A DNA stretch of 64,000 bases, from contig NZ_JAGTWO010000004.1 in the NCBI RefSeq assembly GCF_018842675.1, positions 1,426,001 through 1,490,000 of the forward strand. Reading direction: 5' to 3'. A model generated the notes under the pieces. That model was not told where the DNA came from. It worked only from the letters and a program-made list of their open reading frames with translations, and did no database searches. Positions within the stretch are counted from its first letter, which is position 1. The number at the start of each line of letters is the position of its first letter. The position numbers and the translations under genes are program-made. This document shows, piece by piece, positions 9,116 to 19,026 of this stretch. The DNA comes from Candidatus Pantoea bituminis (GTDB taxonomy: Bacteria > Pseudomonadota > Gammaproteobacteria > Enterobacterales > Enterobacteriaceae).

Positions 9116-11161
9116 ATGCGTTACCGCGTTGGCGTGGATATTGGCGGATCGTTTACCGATTTTGCCGTGTTGGATCAGCACACTAACCAGATTCATACCC
9201 TGAAAGTGCTGTCGCGCCCGGATCAGCCGGGCAGTGAAATTCTCACCGGTCTGGCGCAGTTTCAGCAGCGCGACAACATTCAACCCAGCGAAATCAGCTA
9301 CTTTACCCATGGCACCACCGTCGGCATTAACGCTGTTATTCAGCGTAAAGGTGTGCGGCTGGCGCTGTTCGCTACTGATGGATTTTGCGATGTGCTGGAG
9401 CTGGCGCGCCTGAAAATCCCCCATATTCACGATCTGTTTTCACGCCGTCCGGCGCCGCTGATTTCCCGCGATCGGGTTTTCGCCATCCGCGAACGCACCG
9501 ATCGTGACGGCAATGTGCTTCAGCAGGTTGATCGTCAAAGCGTGCTCGACGCGATTGAAGAAGCGCGCGCCGCAAGTTGTCAGGGCATTGTGGTCTCGCT
9601 GCTTCACAGCTACCGCAATCGCCATAATGAAGCTGCGGTAAAGGCGATCATTACTGAGGTCGCACCCGAGTTACTCACGTCCTGTTCCGCTGATATCTGG
9701 CCGATCATTCGCGAGTACGAACGCACTATTACTGCAACCATCAACGCCTACGTACAGCCGATGGTGATCAATTATCTCGAATCGTTTGAAAATGCGTTGC
9801 GCACCATGGGCGTGACGCCACCGCCGCGCATCACCAAATCCAACGGTGGCGTAATGGGTGTGGAGCAGGCGAAACGTGAATGCGTGCAAATGGTGTTATC
9901 TGGCACCGCGTCGGGCGTGATTGGGGCCAGCTATCTCGCCAGCGCCTGCGGGTTCGATAATATTCTCAGCCTGGATATCGGGGGCACCAGCGCAGATGTG
10001 GCGGTGATCATTAAGGGTGAAGTCGCGCAGGGCAACGGCGAAATCATTGGTGATTTCCCGATCTACATTCCTTCTGTAGCAGTAACCTCGGTAGGGCAAG
10101 GCGGCGGCTCGCTGGCGTGGATTGACGGGCAAGGCGTGCTGCAAATGGGACCGGACAGCGCCGGTTCGCTGCCGGGACCGGTCTGTTTTCAGCGCGGCGG
10201 CACGCAGCCTACCGCCACCGATGCCTTTGCCGCCTGCGGCATGATCGGCCATGGCGATCTTGGCTATAACGCAGTAAAAGTCGATATTGCTGCGGCTCGC
10301 ACCGCGTGGCAACCGCTGGCCGAAGCGCTGAATATCTCCATTGAAGAGACCGCCGAAACGGGCATTCAGCTTGCCGTTTCCAGCATGTACAGCGACACCA
10401 GCGGCTTGCTGTCGCGCTTTGGCCTCGATCCGCGTGAGTTCTGGTTCCTGGCGTTCGGTGGTGCAGGCCCAATGATGGGCTGTTTCCTGGCGCGAGAACT
10501 CAACATGAAAGGGGTGATCGTGCCGCCGACGCCTGGCGTGCTTTCCGCGCTCGGCGGTTTAGTGGCAGATATTCGCAACGATTTTATTCGCACGCTCTAC
10601 AGCGATCTCAATCGTCAACTGGCCGACAAACTGGCGACCGAAGCGGAGACGCTCAGCCAACGTGCACGCCATTGGCTAACGCAGGAGCACGGCGCTGAAA
10701 TGCCTTATAGCCTGCAGTTCAGCGCCGACATGCGTTATCGCGGTCAGTCGTTTGAAATCGACGTGCCGCTTGAGCAGGCATGGCTGGCACAGGCAGACGT
10801 CAACGCGCTTCATGCGGCTTTTGATCGGCAGCATCAGCAGATGTTTGGTCATTGTGATGCCGATGCGCCGGTTCAACTGATCAACCTGCGTTTGGTGATC
10901 AGCTCGCCAACGCCTAAACCGGCGTTAAATCGTTTACCCCTCGCCAGTGAACCGGTCAACGCGGTGAAGCAGGTTCAGGCGTGGATTGATGGTGCGTTTC
11001 ATCAGGTTGATGTGGTGTTACGCAATACGCTGCTCGCGGGTCATCAATTTAACGGCCCGGTGATTGTCGCTCAGGATGATTGCACCACCTGCGTGCCGCC
11101 GGGGATGACGGTGAAGGTGGATGAATTTGGCAACCTGCTGATCACGGCGCTGGAGGCATAA
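9116..11161 (+). CDS. Hydantoinase/oxoprolinase subunit A (HyuA family)
   Basis: 681 residues, usual for HyuA. It opens with the actin-like ATP-binding signature YRVGVDIGGSFTDFAVLD. The second phosphate motif NILSLDIGGTSADVAVI lies near residue 285, and FGGAGPMMGCFLAREL near 450. The family carries out ATP-dependent hydrolysis of cyclic amides such as N-methylhydantoin or 5-oxoproline, or ketone carboxylation, together with subunit B. A HyuB gene begins two bases after its stop, supporting a heteromeric enzyme. Which ring compound is opened cannot be read from the sequence. Confidence 0.88.
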   Translation: MRYRVGVDIGGSFTDFAVLDQHTNQIHTLKVLSRPDQPGSEILTGLAQFQQRDNIQPSEISYFTHGTTVGINAVIQRKGVRLALFATDGFCDVLELARLKIPHIHDLFSRRPAPLISRDRVFAIRERTDRDGNVLQQVDRQSVLDAIEEARAASCQGIVVSLLHSYRNRHNEAAVKAIITEVAPELLTSCSADIWPIIREYERTITATINAYVQPMVINYLESFENALRTMGVTPPPRITKSNGGVMGVEQAKRECVQMVLSGTASGVIGASYLASACGFDNILSLDIGGTSADVAVIIKGEVAQGNGEIIGDFPIYIPSVAVTSVGQGGGSLAWIDGQGVLQMGPDSAGSLPGPVCFQRGGTQPTATDAFAACGMIGHGDLGYNAVKVDIAAARTAWQPLAEALNISIEETAETGIQLAVSSMYSDTSGLLSRFGLDPREFWFLAFGGAGPMMGCFLARELNMKGVIVPPTPGVLSALGGLVADIRNDFIRTLYSDLNRQLADKLATEAETLSQRARHWLTQEHGAEMPYSLQFSADMRYRGQSFEIDVPLEQAWLAQADVNALHAAFDRQHQQMFGHCDADAPVQLINLRLVISSPTPKPALNRLPLASEPVNAVKQVQAWIDGAFHQVDVVLRNTLLAGHQFNGPVIVAQDDCTTCVPPGMTVKVDEFGNLLITALEA

Positions 11162-11162
11162 C

Positions 11163-13124
11163 ATGGCTATTGATGGACGTAACTTACAGATTCTCGCGAA
11201 CTACTGCGCCGCCGCCGCCGATGCGATGGCGTTTACCCTGATGCGCACCGCGCACTCCACCTTCGTGAAAGAGACCGAAGATTTCTCCTGCCAAATTGTT
11301 AGCCGCGAGGGATTAGCTTTCGCTTCACCGCGCAGCTTTGGCGCGCCCTGGTACAGCGGTATTGATTACGCGCCGGTACTGGCGCTGATTGACGATTATG
11401 CCGAAGGGGACATCTGCATCACCAATGATTCCTACGCAGGCAATGTGGCGACGCATTCGCCCGATATACACATCTGGAAGCCAGTGTTTCACCACGGTGA
11501 AATCGTCTGCTTTGTGGTCGGTCACATTCATAACACCGACGTGGGCGGTGCGGTGCCTGCTTCACTGTCGCGCTCGTTGACCGACATCGTGCAGGAAGGC
11601 ATTCGTATTCCGCCGCTGAAAATCATGCGCAACGGCGTTTTAAACGAAGACGTGGCGCGCATCATGCGCCTTAACGTGCGGGTACCCGATCAAAACTGGG
11701 GTGATTTTAAAGCGCAACTCGCCTCGGTGAACGTCGGCGAGCGCAAAATCCACGACATTATTGCCCGTTTTGGTATCGATGATTTTTTACAGGGCATTGA
11801 AGGCATTCTCGATTACGCCGAACGCCAGGCGCGCACCATTATCGCCACCATCCCGGATGGTGAATATTTCTATGCTGATTACGCCGATGAAGATGGCGAG
11901 GGCGGTTATCCGTGTCGCGTGGCGATCACCTTGCGCGTGCACGGCGAGACGCTGGAGTTGGATTACACCGGCAGCGATCCGCAACTCACTTCGTCGCTGA
12001 ATATGCCCACCGGCGGGCGCGAGCGTCATCCGCTGGCGCTGGTCGGCGTGACGTATGTGCTTTCAACGCTGGATCGCAACCTGCTATTGAACGCCGGAAC
12101 GCTGCGTCCAACACGCGCAATTTTACCGCCTGGCACGATAATGAATTGCGAAGCGCCAGCGGCAGTTGGTATGCGCTCACTAACCTGTGCGCTGTCGCAA
12201 ATCGCCACTGTCGGCGTATTTTCTCTGGCAATGCCGGATCGCATACCCGCCAATTCGCCCGGCGGTAACTCCATTATGAACATTCGCACCAGTGATGCGC
12301 AAAACCGCAGCGTGGTGGCCTCGTTGGGACCCGTTGGCGGCGGTGCTGGCGGCACGCCGCGCCACGATGGTCCAGAAGGTTCCGGCGGCTTATCCGCCTT
12401 CCTGAAAAATACGCCGATCGAAATCAACGAAGCCGAAGTACCCATCCGTTTTATCCGTTATGGATTGGCGCAGAACAGCGCGGGCGCGGGAAAATACCGT
12501 GGCGGGCTGGCAACCGAAATGGCGTTTGAACTCTTCTCGCCAGACACAACCATCACCGCCCGTAATCGCAATCGCTCAGTATTTGCGTCAGCAGGTGCGG
12601 TGGGCGGCCAGGCGGGTGCACTATCCCATTTCCGCACGCTGCGTGACGGCAAGGTGATTGAGCATGGCAACACCGATGTGATCAAATGCCAGCCAGGCGA
12701 TGTGGTTGAGGTGCGTGGTCCCGGCGCGGGCGGTTACGGCTTGGCTGCACAGCGCGATCCGCAGGCGGTGTTAACGGATGTACGCTGCGGGTTTCTCAGC
12801 CTGGACGCGGCACGTAGCCAATATGGTGTGGTGATAAGGAATGATGAAATCGATGTGGCCGCGACGGCAGATTTACGGGTGAACCTGCCGCAAAGCGTTA
12901 CGCAGCATTTCGATCACGGTGCGGCCCGCAGCGCCTTTGAAACGCTCTGGACGCCTGCGCGTTATCAATTGCTGACCGCTTTTTTGGCGGATGCGCCCAT
13001 CAGCTGGCGTCACTTCCTGAAAACGCAGGTATTCCAGGCGGTGGAGAAAGTAGGCGAAACGGCGGATATGACGCAAATATTCAGCGCGTTACGCCAACGC
13101 TATCCGGCCATGTCGAGTAAATAA
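11163..13124 (+). CDS. Hydantoinase/oxoprolinase subunit B (HyuB family)
   Basis: 653 residues of the hydantoinase B/oxoprolinase family. Family segments include the opening AAADAMAFTLMRTAHSTFVKE, then ICITNDSYAGNVATHSPDIHIWKPVF, GHIHNTDVGGAVPASLSRS, and near the C-terminus GPGAGGYGLAAQRDP. It partners HyuA in the cytoplasm and supplies the metal-dependent part of the reaction. It is longer than the commonest HyuB proteins (about 520-600), with extra sequence at the C-terminus (about 570-653) for which I recognise no domain. It starts two bases after hyuA stops. Confidence 0.87.
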   Translation: MAIDGRNLQILANYCAAAADAMAFTLMRTAHSTFVKETEDFSCQIVSREGLAFASPRSFGAPWYSGIDYAPVLALIDDYAEGDICITNDSYAGNVATHSPDIHIWKPVFHHGEIVCFVVGHIHNTDVGGAVPASLSRSLTDIVQEGIRIPPLKIMRNGVLNEDVARIMRLNVRVPDQNWGDFKAQLASVNVGERKIHDIIARFGIDDFLQGIEGILDYAERQARTIIATIPDGEYFYADYADEDGEGGYPCRVAITLRVHGETLELDYTGSDPQLTSSLNMPTGGRERHPLALVGVTYVLSTLDRNLLLNAGTLRPTRAILPPGTIMNCEAPAAVGMRSLTCALSQIATVGVFSLAMPDRIPANSPGGNSIMNIRTSDAQNRSVVASLGPVGGGAGGTPRHDGPEGSGGLSAFLKNTPIEINEAEVPIRFIRYGLAQNSAGAGKYRGGLATEMAFELFSPDTTITARNRNRSVFASAGAVGGQAGALSHFRTLRDGKVIEHGNTDVIKCQPGDVVEVRGPGAGGYGLAAQRDPQAVLTDVRCGFLSLDAARSQYGVVIRNDEIDVAATADLRVNLPQSVTQHFDHGAARSAFETLWTPARYQLLTAFLADAPISWRHFLKTQVFQAVEKVGETADMTQIFSALRQRYPAMSSK

Positions 13125-13188
13125 CTGAGGCTGCGCATTGTCGTCTACGCTTTAAGTCTGCAACAGACACTAAAGGGAGAACGCGACG

Positions 13189-14969
13189 ATGAGCAGCAAA
13201 ACCAGTGATTTTTTTGTCAAGCGCCTGAAAGAGTGGGGCGTGACGCGTATTTACGGTTATCCGGGCGACGGCATTAATGGTGTACTGGGCGCGATCCAAC
13301 GTGCCAATAAAAACGGCGATGGCATCGAATTTATTCAGGTGCGTCATGAAGAGATGGCCGCCTTTATGGCCGCCGGACACGCGAAATTTACCGGAGAATT
13401 GGGCGTCTGTTTGTCCACTGGCGGCCCAGGCGCAACCCATCTTCTCACCGGCCTGTACGATGCCAAAATGGACCACGCGCCGGTGTTAGCCATTGCCGGG
13501 CAAGCGGAAGTGACCGCTCGTGGGGCCAGTTATCAGCAAGAAATGAACCTCGATCGCGTTTTCTCTGACGTCGCTAATTTCGTGCAAGAAGCGGCGTCGC
13601 CCGCACAGGTGCGCCATTTGATTGATCGCGGCGTGCGCATCGCCATTGCGCAAAACGGCGTTGCGGTGCTGATCATTCCCAAAGATATTCAGGATGAAGA
13701 GTGGCAAGCACCGCAACATCTGCACGGCTTCACCCATTCCGGGCCTGGTTATCAGCGGCCTAAAGTCGTGCCTTATGAAGCCGATTTACAGCGCGCCGCT
13801 GAGGTATTAAACGCGGGAAAAAAGTGGCGATTTTAATCGGCGCGGGCGCAAGAAACGCGGCGGTGGAAGTGGTGCAGGCGGCGAATGTGCTGGGTGCAGG
13901 TGTTGCGAAGGCGCTGCTCGGCAAAGATGTGCTGCCGGATGACGCGCCGTTTGTCACCGGCTCGATTGGCCTGTTGGGAACGGAGCCTTCGTGGAAGCTA
14001 ATGCAGGATTGCGACACGCTGCTGATGATAGGCAGCGGCTTCCCGTGGACGGAATTTTTGCCCAAAGAGGGCCAGGCGCGTTCGGTTCAAATCGATATCG
14101 ATCCCGCTATGTTAGGTCTGCGTTATCCGAATGAAGTTAACCTTCACGGTGATGCCGCCGAAACGCTGCGTGCGCTGTTGCCGCTGTTGGAACATAAAGA
14201 CGATCGCAGCTGGCAGGAAGAGATTGCGGTGCAGGTGCAAACCTGGTGGAAGCAGATGGAAGATCGGGCGCATGCCCCGGCGAATCCGGTTAATCCGCAG
14301 CGCGTGGTATGGGAGATGTCGCCGCAGCTGCCGGAAAACACCATTGTAACCTCCGATTCCGGTTCCTGCGCTAACTGGTTTGCTCGTGACTATCGCGTCA
14401 AACAAGGTCAGCGCGCCAGCTTGTCGGGTGGCCTCGCCTGCATGGGTGCTGCGGTGCCGTATGCGATTGCCGCTAAGTTTGCTCACCCGGAAAAACCGGT
14501 GGTGGCGCTGGTGGGTGATGGCGCCATGCAGATGAACAATATGGCTGAGCTGATCACCATCCAGAAATACTGGCAACAATGGGCCGATCCCCGTTTGATT
14601 GTTTGCGTATTCAACAACCAGGATCTTAATCAGGTGACCTGGGAGCAACGCGTAATGGAAGGCAATCCGCGCTTTGACGCTACGCAGCAGTTACCAGATG
14701 TGAAATATGCTGAGTTCGCGGAAACACTCGGCCTACGTGGGATCTTTGTCGATAATCCCGATGCGTTGGCCAGCGCCTGGCAGCAAGCGCTGAGTTCAGA
14801 TCGTCCGGTGGTTTTAGAAGTGAAAACCGACCCTGAAGTCGCGCCGCTGCCGCCGCATATTACCTTCAAACAGGCCAAAGCCTTTATGGCGTCAATGGCG
14901 AAGGGCGATCGCGGTGCCGCACAGATCATCAGCGATACGGCCAGCCAACTGTTTCATAAAAAGTCATAA
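13189..14969 (+). CDS. Thiamine-diphosphate enzyme, pyruvate oxidase (PoxB)-like, frame broken once
   Basis: 593 residues after restoring one A in the run at 13818-13823 (GKK-VAILIGAGARNA). The N-terminal PYR domain has GYPGDGINGVLGA and the activating Glu in QVRHEEMAAFMAAGHAK. The central domain binds FAD in this family. The C-terminal PP domain has the metal/TPP motif VGDGAMQMNN followed by NNQDLNQVTWEQRVMEG. The family decarboxylates pyruvate or another 2-keto acid to acetate/CO2, with electrons to quinone or oxygen. GGGAGA lies before the ATG. It is 64 bases after hyuB, possibly in the same unit but with a different role. Confidence 0.82.
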
Positions 14970-15025
14970 CAGCATGGAAGGTTAAATAGGCGCTAAAGCG
15001 TGCCGCTACTTTTAATTGTCTCTTC

Positions 15026-15047
15026 CCCGGATGCGTCCGCATCCGGG
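15026..15047 (+). terminator. GC-rich hairpin after the PoxB-like gene
   Basis: CCCGGATGCG at 15026-15035 pairs perfectly with CGCATCCGGG at 15038-15047. No T tract follows, so it could be a weak terminator or a processing hairpin between the PoxB-like gene and the SDR gene. Confidence 0.5.
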
Positions 15048-15086
15048 TTCAAAATAAATCGTTAGAAAAAACAGGGAGTTCCCATC

Positions 15087-15929
15087 ATGGCTGCAAACAA
15101 AAGCCCGGTATGGTTTATTTCAGGATGCTCGACCGGTTTTGGTCGCGAGCTGGCACAACAAACCATTGCGCGTGGATTCAACGTGGTGGTGACGGCTCGC
15201 GATCCCGCTAAAGTTGCGGATCTGGTCGAGGGGCACGACAATGCATTAGCGCTGGCGCTGGACGTCACGCAACAAGCCAGCATCGACAAAGCCGTCAGCG
15301 CGGCGCTGGAAAAATTTGGCACCGTAGATGTGCTGGTCAACAACGCCGGTTATGGTTATCAAAGTTCGGTTGAAGAGGGCGAAGAGCAAGCGATTCGCGA
15401 CCAGTTCGATGCCAACGTGTTTGGCCTGTTTGCCCTGACGCGTGCGGTGTTACCCGCTATGCGTAAAGCGCGCAGCGGCCATGTAATCAACATCACTTCG
15501 GTGGCTGGTTTCATCGGTTTTGCCAGCTCAGGCTATTACTCAGCCAGCAAACATGCGGTGGAAGGCTGGTCCGATTCACTGGCACAGGAAGCGGGCCCGT
15601 TGGGTATCAACGTCACCTGCATTGAGCCTGGCCCATTCCGTACCGATTGGGCGGGACGCTCGCTGCATCAAACGCCGAGTAAATTGCCCGACTATGCTGA
15701 AACGGCGGCGGCGCGCATGAAGTCCACGTCAGAATACAGCGGCACCCAAAAAGGCGACCCGGCCCGCGCGGCGAAAGCGATGATCGCAATTACCGAACAT
15801 GATAATCCGCCGCGCCACTTGGTATTGGGCGCGTGGGGATATGAAGCGGTAACGGAAAAACTGAAAGAGCGGCTGGCTCAGATCGAGGCCTGGAAACAGA
15901 CTTCGGTGGAGACAGATTTTCCTGAGTAG
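15087..15929 (+). CDS. Short-chain dehydrogenase/reductase (SDR)
   Basis: 280 residues of classical SDR. The cofactor motif is SGCSTGFGRE near residues 12-21 (TGxxxGxG pattern), with ARDP after the second strand pointing to NADP(H). NNAG lies near 86-89. The active site has a Ser in ITSVAG and YSASK (Tyr and Lys) near 151-155. The family oxidises or reduces a hydroxyl or carbonyl group on a small molecule in the cytoplasm. CAGGGAG lies before the ATG. The gene stands alone between two hairpins, so its substrate cannot be inferred from neighbours. Confidence 0.88.
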   Translation: MAANKSPVWFISGCSTGFGRELAQQTIARGFNVVVTARDPAKVADLVEGHDNALALALDVTQQASIDKAVSAALEKFGTVDVLVNNAGYGYQSSVEEGEEQAIRDQFDANVFGLFALTRAVLPAMRKARSGHVINITSVAGFIGFASSGYYSASKHAVEGWSDSLAQEAGPLGINVTCIEPGPFRTDWAGRSLHQTPSKLPDYAETAAARMKSTSEYSGTQKGDPARAAKAMIAITEHDNPPRHLVLGAWGYEAVTEKLKERLAQIEAWKQTSVETDFPE

Positions 15930-16027
15930 TTTTCAAAGAATGAAAGGGCTATCCAGACGCTTTGCTAAAATCCCTGGCTAAACAGAATGTGACTCTGCCT
16001 GCTCATCAAAATGCGCACCTGTGAATA

Positions 16028-16057
16028 AACCTCGCTAATTCAGCGAGGTTTTTTTAT
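16028..16057 (+). terminator. Rho-independent terminator
   Basis: AACCTCGCT (16028-16036) and AGCGAGGTT (16042-16050) form a perfect nine-base stem with a five-base loop, followed by seven T. It ends the SDR transcript. The rest of the 15930-16273 gap is the control region of the next operon. Confidence 0.9.
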
Positions 16058-16088
16058 TGCCATCAACGCTCCCCAAATAGCGCATCGC

Positions 16089-16105
16089 TGCGCCATTAGC
16101 GTGCC
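16089..16105 (+). promoter_or_regulatory. Possible NtrC binding site
   Basis: TGCGCC-ATTAG-CGTGCC matches the dyad TGCACC-N5-GGTGCA at nine of twelve arm positions with the right five-base spacer. It lies about 120-130 bases upstream of the sigma-54 type promoter at 16223, a usual distance for an NtrC enhancer. An unrelated perfect dyad TCTTG-TATC-CAAGA at 16160-16173 between them could be an operator for another regulator. Confidence 0.4.
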
Positions 16106-16222
16106 CATCCGTCAATCCAACCTCGAATCGCGCAACCGAAAGTTATTATAAGAATTCGATCTTGTATCCAAGAGCGTATCCCGCCTGAGATCCACGCGTG
16201 CTACCCAGTCCTGCTCGCTTTA

Positions 16223-16238
16223 TGGCACGCTTAATGCA
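16223..16238 (+). promoter_or_regulatory. Sigma-54 (RpoN) type -24/-12 promoter
   Basis: TGGCACGCTTAATGCA fits the RpoN consensus TGGCACG-N4-TTGC(A/T) at every listed position except the first T of the -12 element. The invariant GG (16224-16225) and GC (16236-16237) are exactly 12 bases apart. It is 36 bases before the amidase ATG, leaving room for a short leader with GAGGTGA as ribosome-binding site. Sigma-54 with NtrC is the usual control of nitrogen-scavenging genes in enterobacteria. Confidence 0.72.
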
Positions 16239-16273
16239 ACTCACCTTGCGTAATCATTTTGGCGAGGTGAACC

Positions 16274-17716
16274 ATGTTCGACCCTTTATTAGATGAAGAT
16301 GCGACCACGCTGGCGAAGCTGATCCGCGATGGCGAAGTCTCTGCACGAGAAATCACTCAGGCGACGCTGGAACGCATGGATCAGCGTGAGCCGCACATTC
16401 ACGCGTTTTGCACGCCGACACCCGATATTGCGCTGGCGCAGGCGAAATCTGTGGATGCTAAACGCGCCCGTGGCGACACGTTGGGCGCCTTGGCAGGCGT
16501 GCCTTTTGCCGTCAAAGATCTGATCTGCACCGCAGGCGTTAAAACCACGTCAGGATCGGTGGCTTATAAAGATTTTATTCCTGAAGATGACGACATTACC
16601 GTTGAGCGTTTGCTGGCTGCCGATGCCGTGATGCTGGGCAAAACCACAGCCCCTGAATTTGGTTACAGCGGGGTGGGTCATAATCCGCTGTTTCCGTCAC
16701 CGCGTAATCCGTGGGATCTCAACATGACGCCCGGCGGTTCCAGCGCCGGTTCCGGTGCAGCACTGGCTGCGCGAATGTGCCCGCTGGCATTGGGCAGCGA
16801 CGGCGGCGGTTCGGTACGTATCCCTGCTGCGCATTGTGGTGTCTATGGATTTAAAGCCTCAATGGGCCGCGTCCCGCTGTGGCCGGGCTGCCGTGATGAA
16901 CGCTATCCCGGCGTCTCTAGTTGGGAGTCGCTGGAGCACATTGGCCCGATGACACGCACGGTGCGCGATGCGGCTTTAATGATGTCGCTAATGGCCGGGC
17001 CAGACATGCGCGATCGCCACTCCATTCCCTGTAGCGATGTTGACTGGTTAGCGGCACCGGAAATGCCGCTGAGGAAATTGCGTATCGCCTTTAGCGCTGA
17101 CTTTGGCTATGTCGCGGTCGATCCTGAGGTGCGGAAAGTCGTCAGCGCCGCCGCAGAGCGCTTTGCCCGCGAGCTGGGCTGTGAGTTGGAACTCGCCGAT
17201 CCCGGCTTCAGCGATCCAGGTGCCGCGTTTGGGGCGCTGGTGGCGCTGGAGAGTGACTTAACCGGCATGCGCAAGATGATGAGTGAACAGGGTGAAAACA
17301 TGTCGCCGCATCTGGTCGCGATGCTGCAACGCGAATGGCGCGCTGAAACCTTTACCGATGCCATCGCTACCCGTAAAGCGGTAAGCAACAGCTTATGGCG
17401 TTTTATGCAGCGCTACGATCTGCTGATTACCCCAACCTTAGCCACGCCACCGTTCCCGCTCAACATGCAAGGCCCGGAAATCATTGATGGCCGCATGGTG
17501 CGCAGCGATCACTGGTTGTCTTTCTGCTTTCCGTTCAATTTTACCGGCCAGCCAGCTGCATCAGTGCCCGCCGGAATGACTGCCAGCGGCCTGCCGATCG
17601 GCCTGCAAATTGTGGGACGCCATCTTGATGACGCCTTAGTGCTGGCGGCCAGCGCCGCGTTTGAACGTATTCAACCGTGGAATCATCATCAACCCGCTTT
17701 CACAGGAATCGCCTAA
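16274..17716 (+). CDS. Amidase signature family hydrolase
   Basis: 480 residues with the full amidase-signature triad: Lys81 (PFAVKDLI), the cis-Ser in MTPGGSSAGSG (Ser156/157), and the nucleophile Ser180 in GSDGGGSVRIPAAHCG. The family cleaves C-N bonds of amides. Members include aryl/alkyl amidases, AtzE (1-carboxybiuret) and AtzF (allophanate). This protein is shorter than AtzF, which carries an extra C-terminal domain. It is the first gene behind the sigma-54 promoter, and its TAA shares a base with the permease ATG. With the BiuH-like gene two positions on, an allophanate-, biuret- or ureide-type substrate is a reasonable inference, not shown. Confidence 0.85.
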   Translation: MFDPLLDEDATTLAKLIRDGEVSAREITQATLERMDQREPHIHAFCTPTPDIALAQAKSVDAKRARGDTLGALAGVPFAVKDLICTAGVKTTSGSVAYKDFIPEDDDITVERLLAADAVMLGKTTAPEFGYSGVGHNPLFPSPRNPWDLNMTPGGSSAGSGAALAARMCPLALGSDGGGSVRIPAAHCGVYGFKASMGRVPLWPGCRDERYPGVSSWESLEHIGPMTRTVRDAALMMSLMAGPDMRDRHSIPCSDVDWLAAPEMPLRKLRIAFSADFGYVAVDPEVRKVVSAAAERFARELGCELELADPGFSDPGAAFGALVALESDLTGMRKMMSEQGENMSPHLVAMLQREWRAETFTDAIATRKAVSNSLWRFMQRYDLLITPTLATPPFPLNMQGPEIIDGRMVRSDHWLSFCFPFNFTGQPAASVPAGMTASGLPIGLQIVGRHLDDALVLAASAAFERIQPWNHHQPAFTGIA

Positions 17717-19026
17717 TGAAAAATCAATCATCCCCTGCGTTAGAGCAGGAATTTGAACATGAGCCGGTGCCCGTGACGCACCGTCATTCTACGGGTTCCG
17801 TCTCTGCGGTGTGGTTTGGCTTCCCGATGATCCTCACCAACGCATTGTTTGGTGGCATGATCACCTGGCATCTCGGTTTTTGGCCGGCGCTGATTGCCAT
17901 TCTGCTGGGGAATTTGGTGCTGTTTGCCTATGTCGGCGCGCTGAGTTGGCTGGCGGGCAATACCGGAATGAACTTCGCGTTGCAGGCTAAACGCACCTTT
18001 GGCAGCAAAGGCTACATTTTGGTTTCTGGCTTTCTCTCCACGGTGGTGATCGGCTGGTACGCCTTCCAGACTGGCCTGACTGGCACGGTAATTAATCAAA
18101 CCTTTGGCTGGAACGCGCTGGCGGTTACGGCATTCGCAATGGTGCTTTATACCGGCGTCACCTTCCTTGGTGTGCGGGCGCTCTCGGTATTAGGCATGAT
18201 TGCCGCGCCGCTGTTTGTGGTGCTAGGCGTAGTGGCGCTCTATTTTATTGGAGAAGATCACGACTTTAGCACCATCACCGCTTTTCAGGGCAGCGCCAGC
18301 GTGGCGGGCGCAATGAGCATGGGCACCGCAGTCACCATGGTGGTGGCGGGATTTGCTGATTCCGGCACCATGACCGCCGATTTTACTCGCTGGTCCAAAA
18401 ATGGACGCTCGGCGGTAGTTGCAGCATTTTCAGCGTTTCCGGTGGCAAATGTCATCTCTTACCTGTTTGGCGTGGTGATTGTCGCGGTAGGCGCAGCGGT
18501 CGATCCGCTGAACAACGGTGGCAACTTTCTGCCGATGTTAATGGGCCACAGCGCAATCCTTTCCACCATCGCCTGCTTGTTCGTGTTTATCAATCTTGGT
18601 TCGGTCTGCACCCATTGTCTTTATAACGGTGCGGTGGGTTTCAGCCATCTGTTCAGTAGCAAAATGCGCTTATGGACGTTGATTCTGGGCGCAATCGGCG
18701 GCGTGTTGGCGCTGGCGGGTGTCTGGTCTTACTTCCTTGAATGGCTGAGCTTACTGGGCATTGTGGTGCCGCCGTTTGGTGCAGTAATGATTGTTGATTT
18801 GATTTTTATGGCCAAATTCAGCGAACAGCGTAAAGCGCAGCGTTTCAGGGGCAGCGCCTTCGCCGCTTGGGCAATCGGCAGCTTGTGTGCGGTGATTGCA
18901 CACGTTGAGTTTCCTCAGTTTGGCGAAGCGGTGATTGGCCTGGTAACGGCCGCGCTGAGTTACAGCCTGATTATTAAGCTGCGGGGCAAAGCGCCACAAC
19001 CGATAATGGAGAAAAAGAATGCCTGA
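17716..19026 (+). CDS. NCS1 family permease, CodB-like
   Basis: 436 residues with about twelve hydrophobic helices and the NCS1/CodB look: [19 protein letters not shown] near the start, then [23 protein letters not shown] and [13 protein letters not shown]. The family imports nucleobases, hydantoins, allantoin and related compounds using H+ or Na+. The ATG at 17716 overlaps the amidase stop; an in-frame start 13 codons upstream lies inside the amidase and is not preferred. Its 3' end overlaps the BiuH-like gene by eight bases. In context it probably imports the nitrogen compound split by the two hydrolases. Confidence 0.87.
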   Translation: MKNQSSPALEQEFEHEPVPVTHRHSTGSVSAVWFGFPMILTNALFGGMITWHLGFWPALIAILLGNLVLFAYVGALSWLAGNTGMNFALQAKRTFGSKGYILVSGFLSTVVIGWYAFQTGLTGTVINQTFGWNALAVTAFAMVLYTGVTFLGVRALSVLGMIAAPLFVVLGVVALYFIGEDHDFSTITAFQGSASVAGAMSMGTAVTMVVAGFADSGTMTADFTRWSKNGRSAVVAAFSAFPVANVISYLFGVVIVAVGAAVDPLNNGGNFLPMLMGHSAILSTIACLFVFINLGSVCTHCLYNGAVGFSHLFSSKMRLWTLILGAIGGVLALAGVWSYFLEWLSLLGIVVPPFGAVMIVDLIFMAKFSEQRKAQRFRGSAFAAWAIGSLCAVIAHVEFPQFGEAVIGLVTAALSYSLIIKLRGKAPQPIMEKKNA

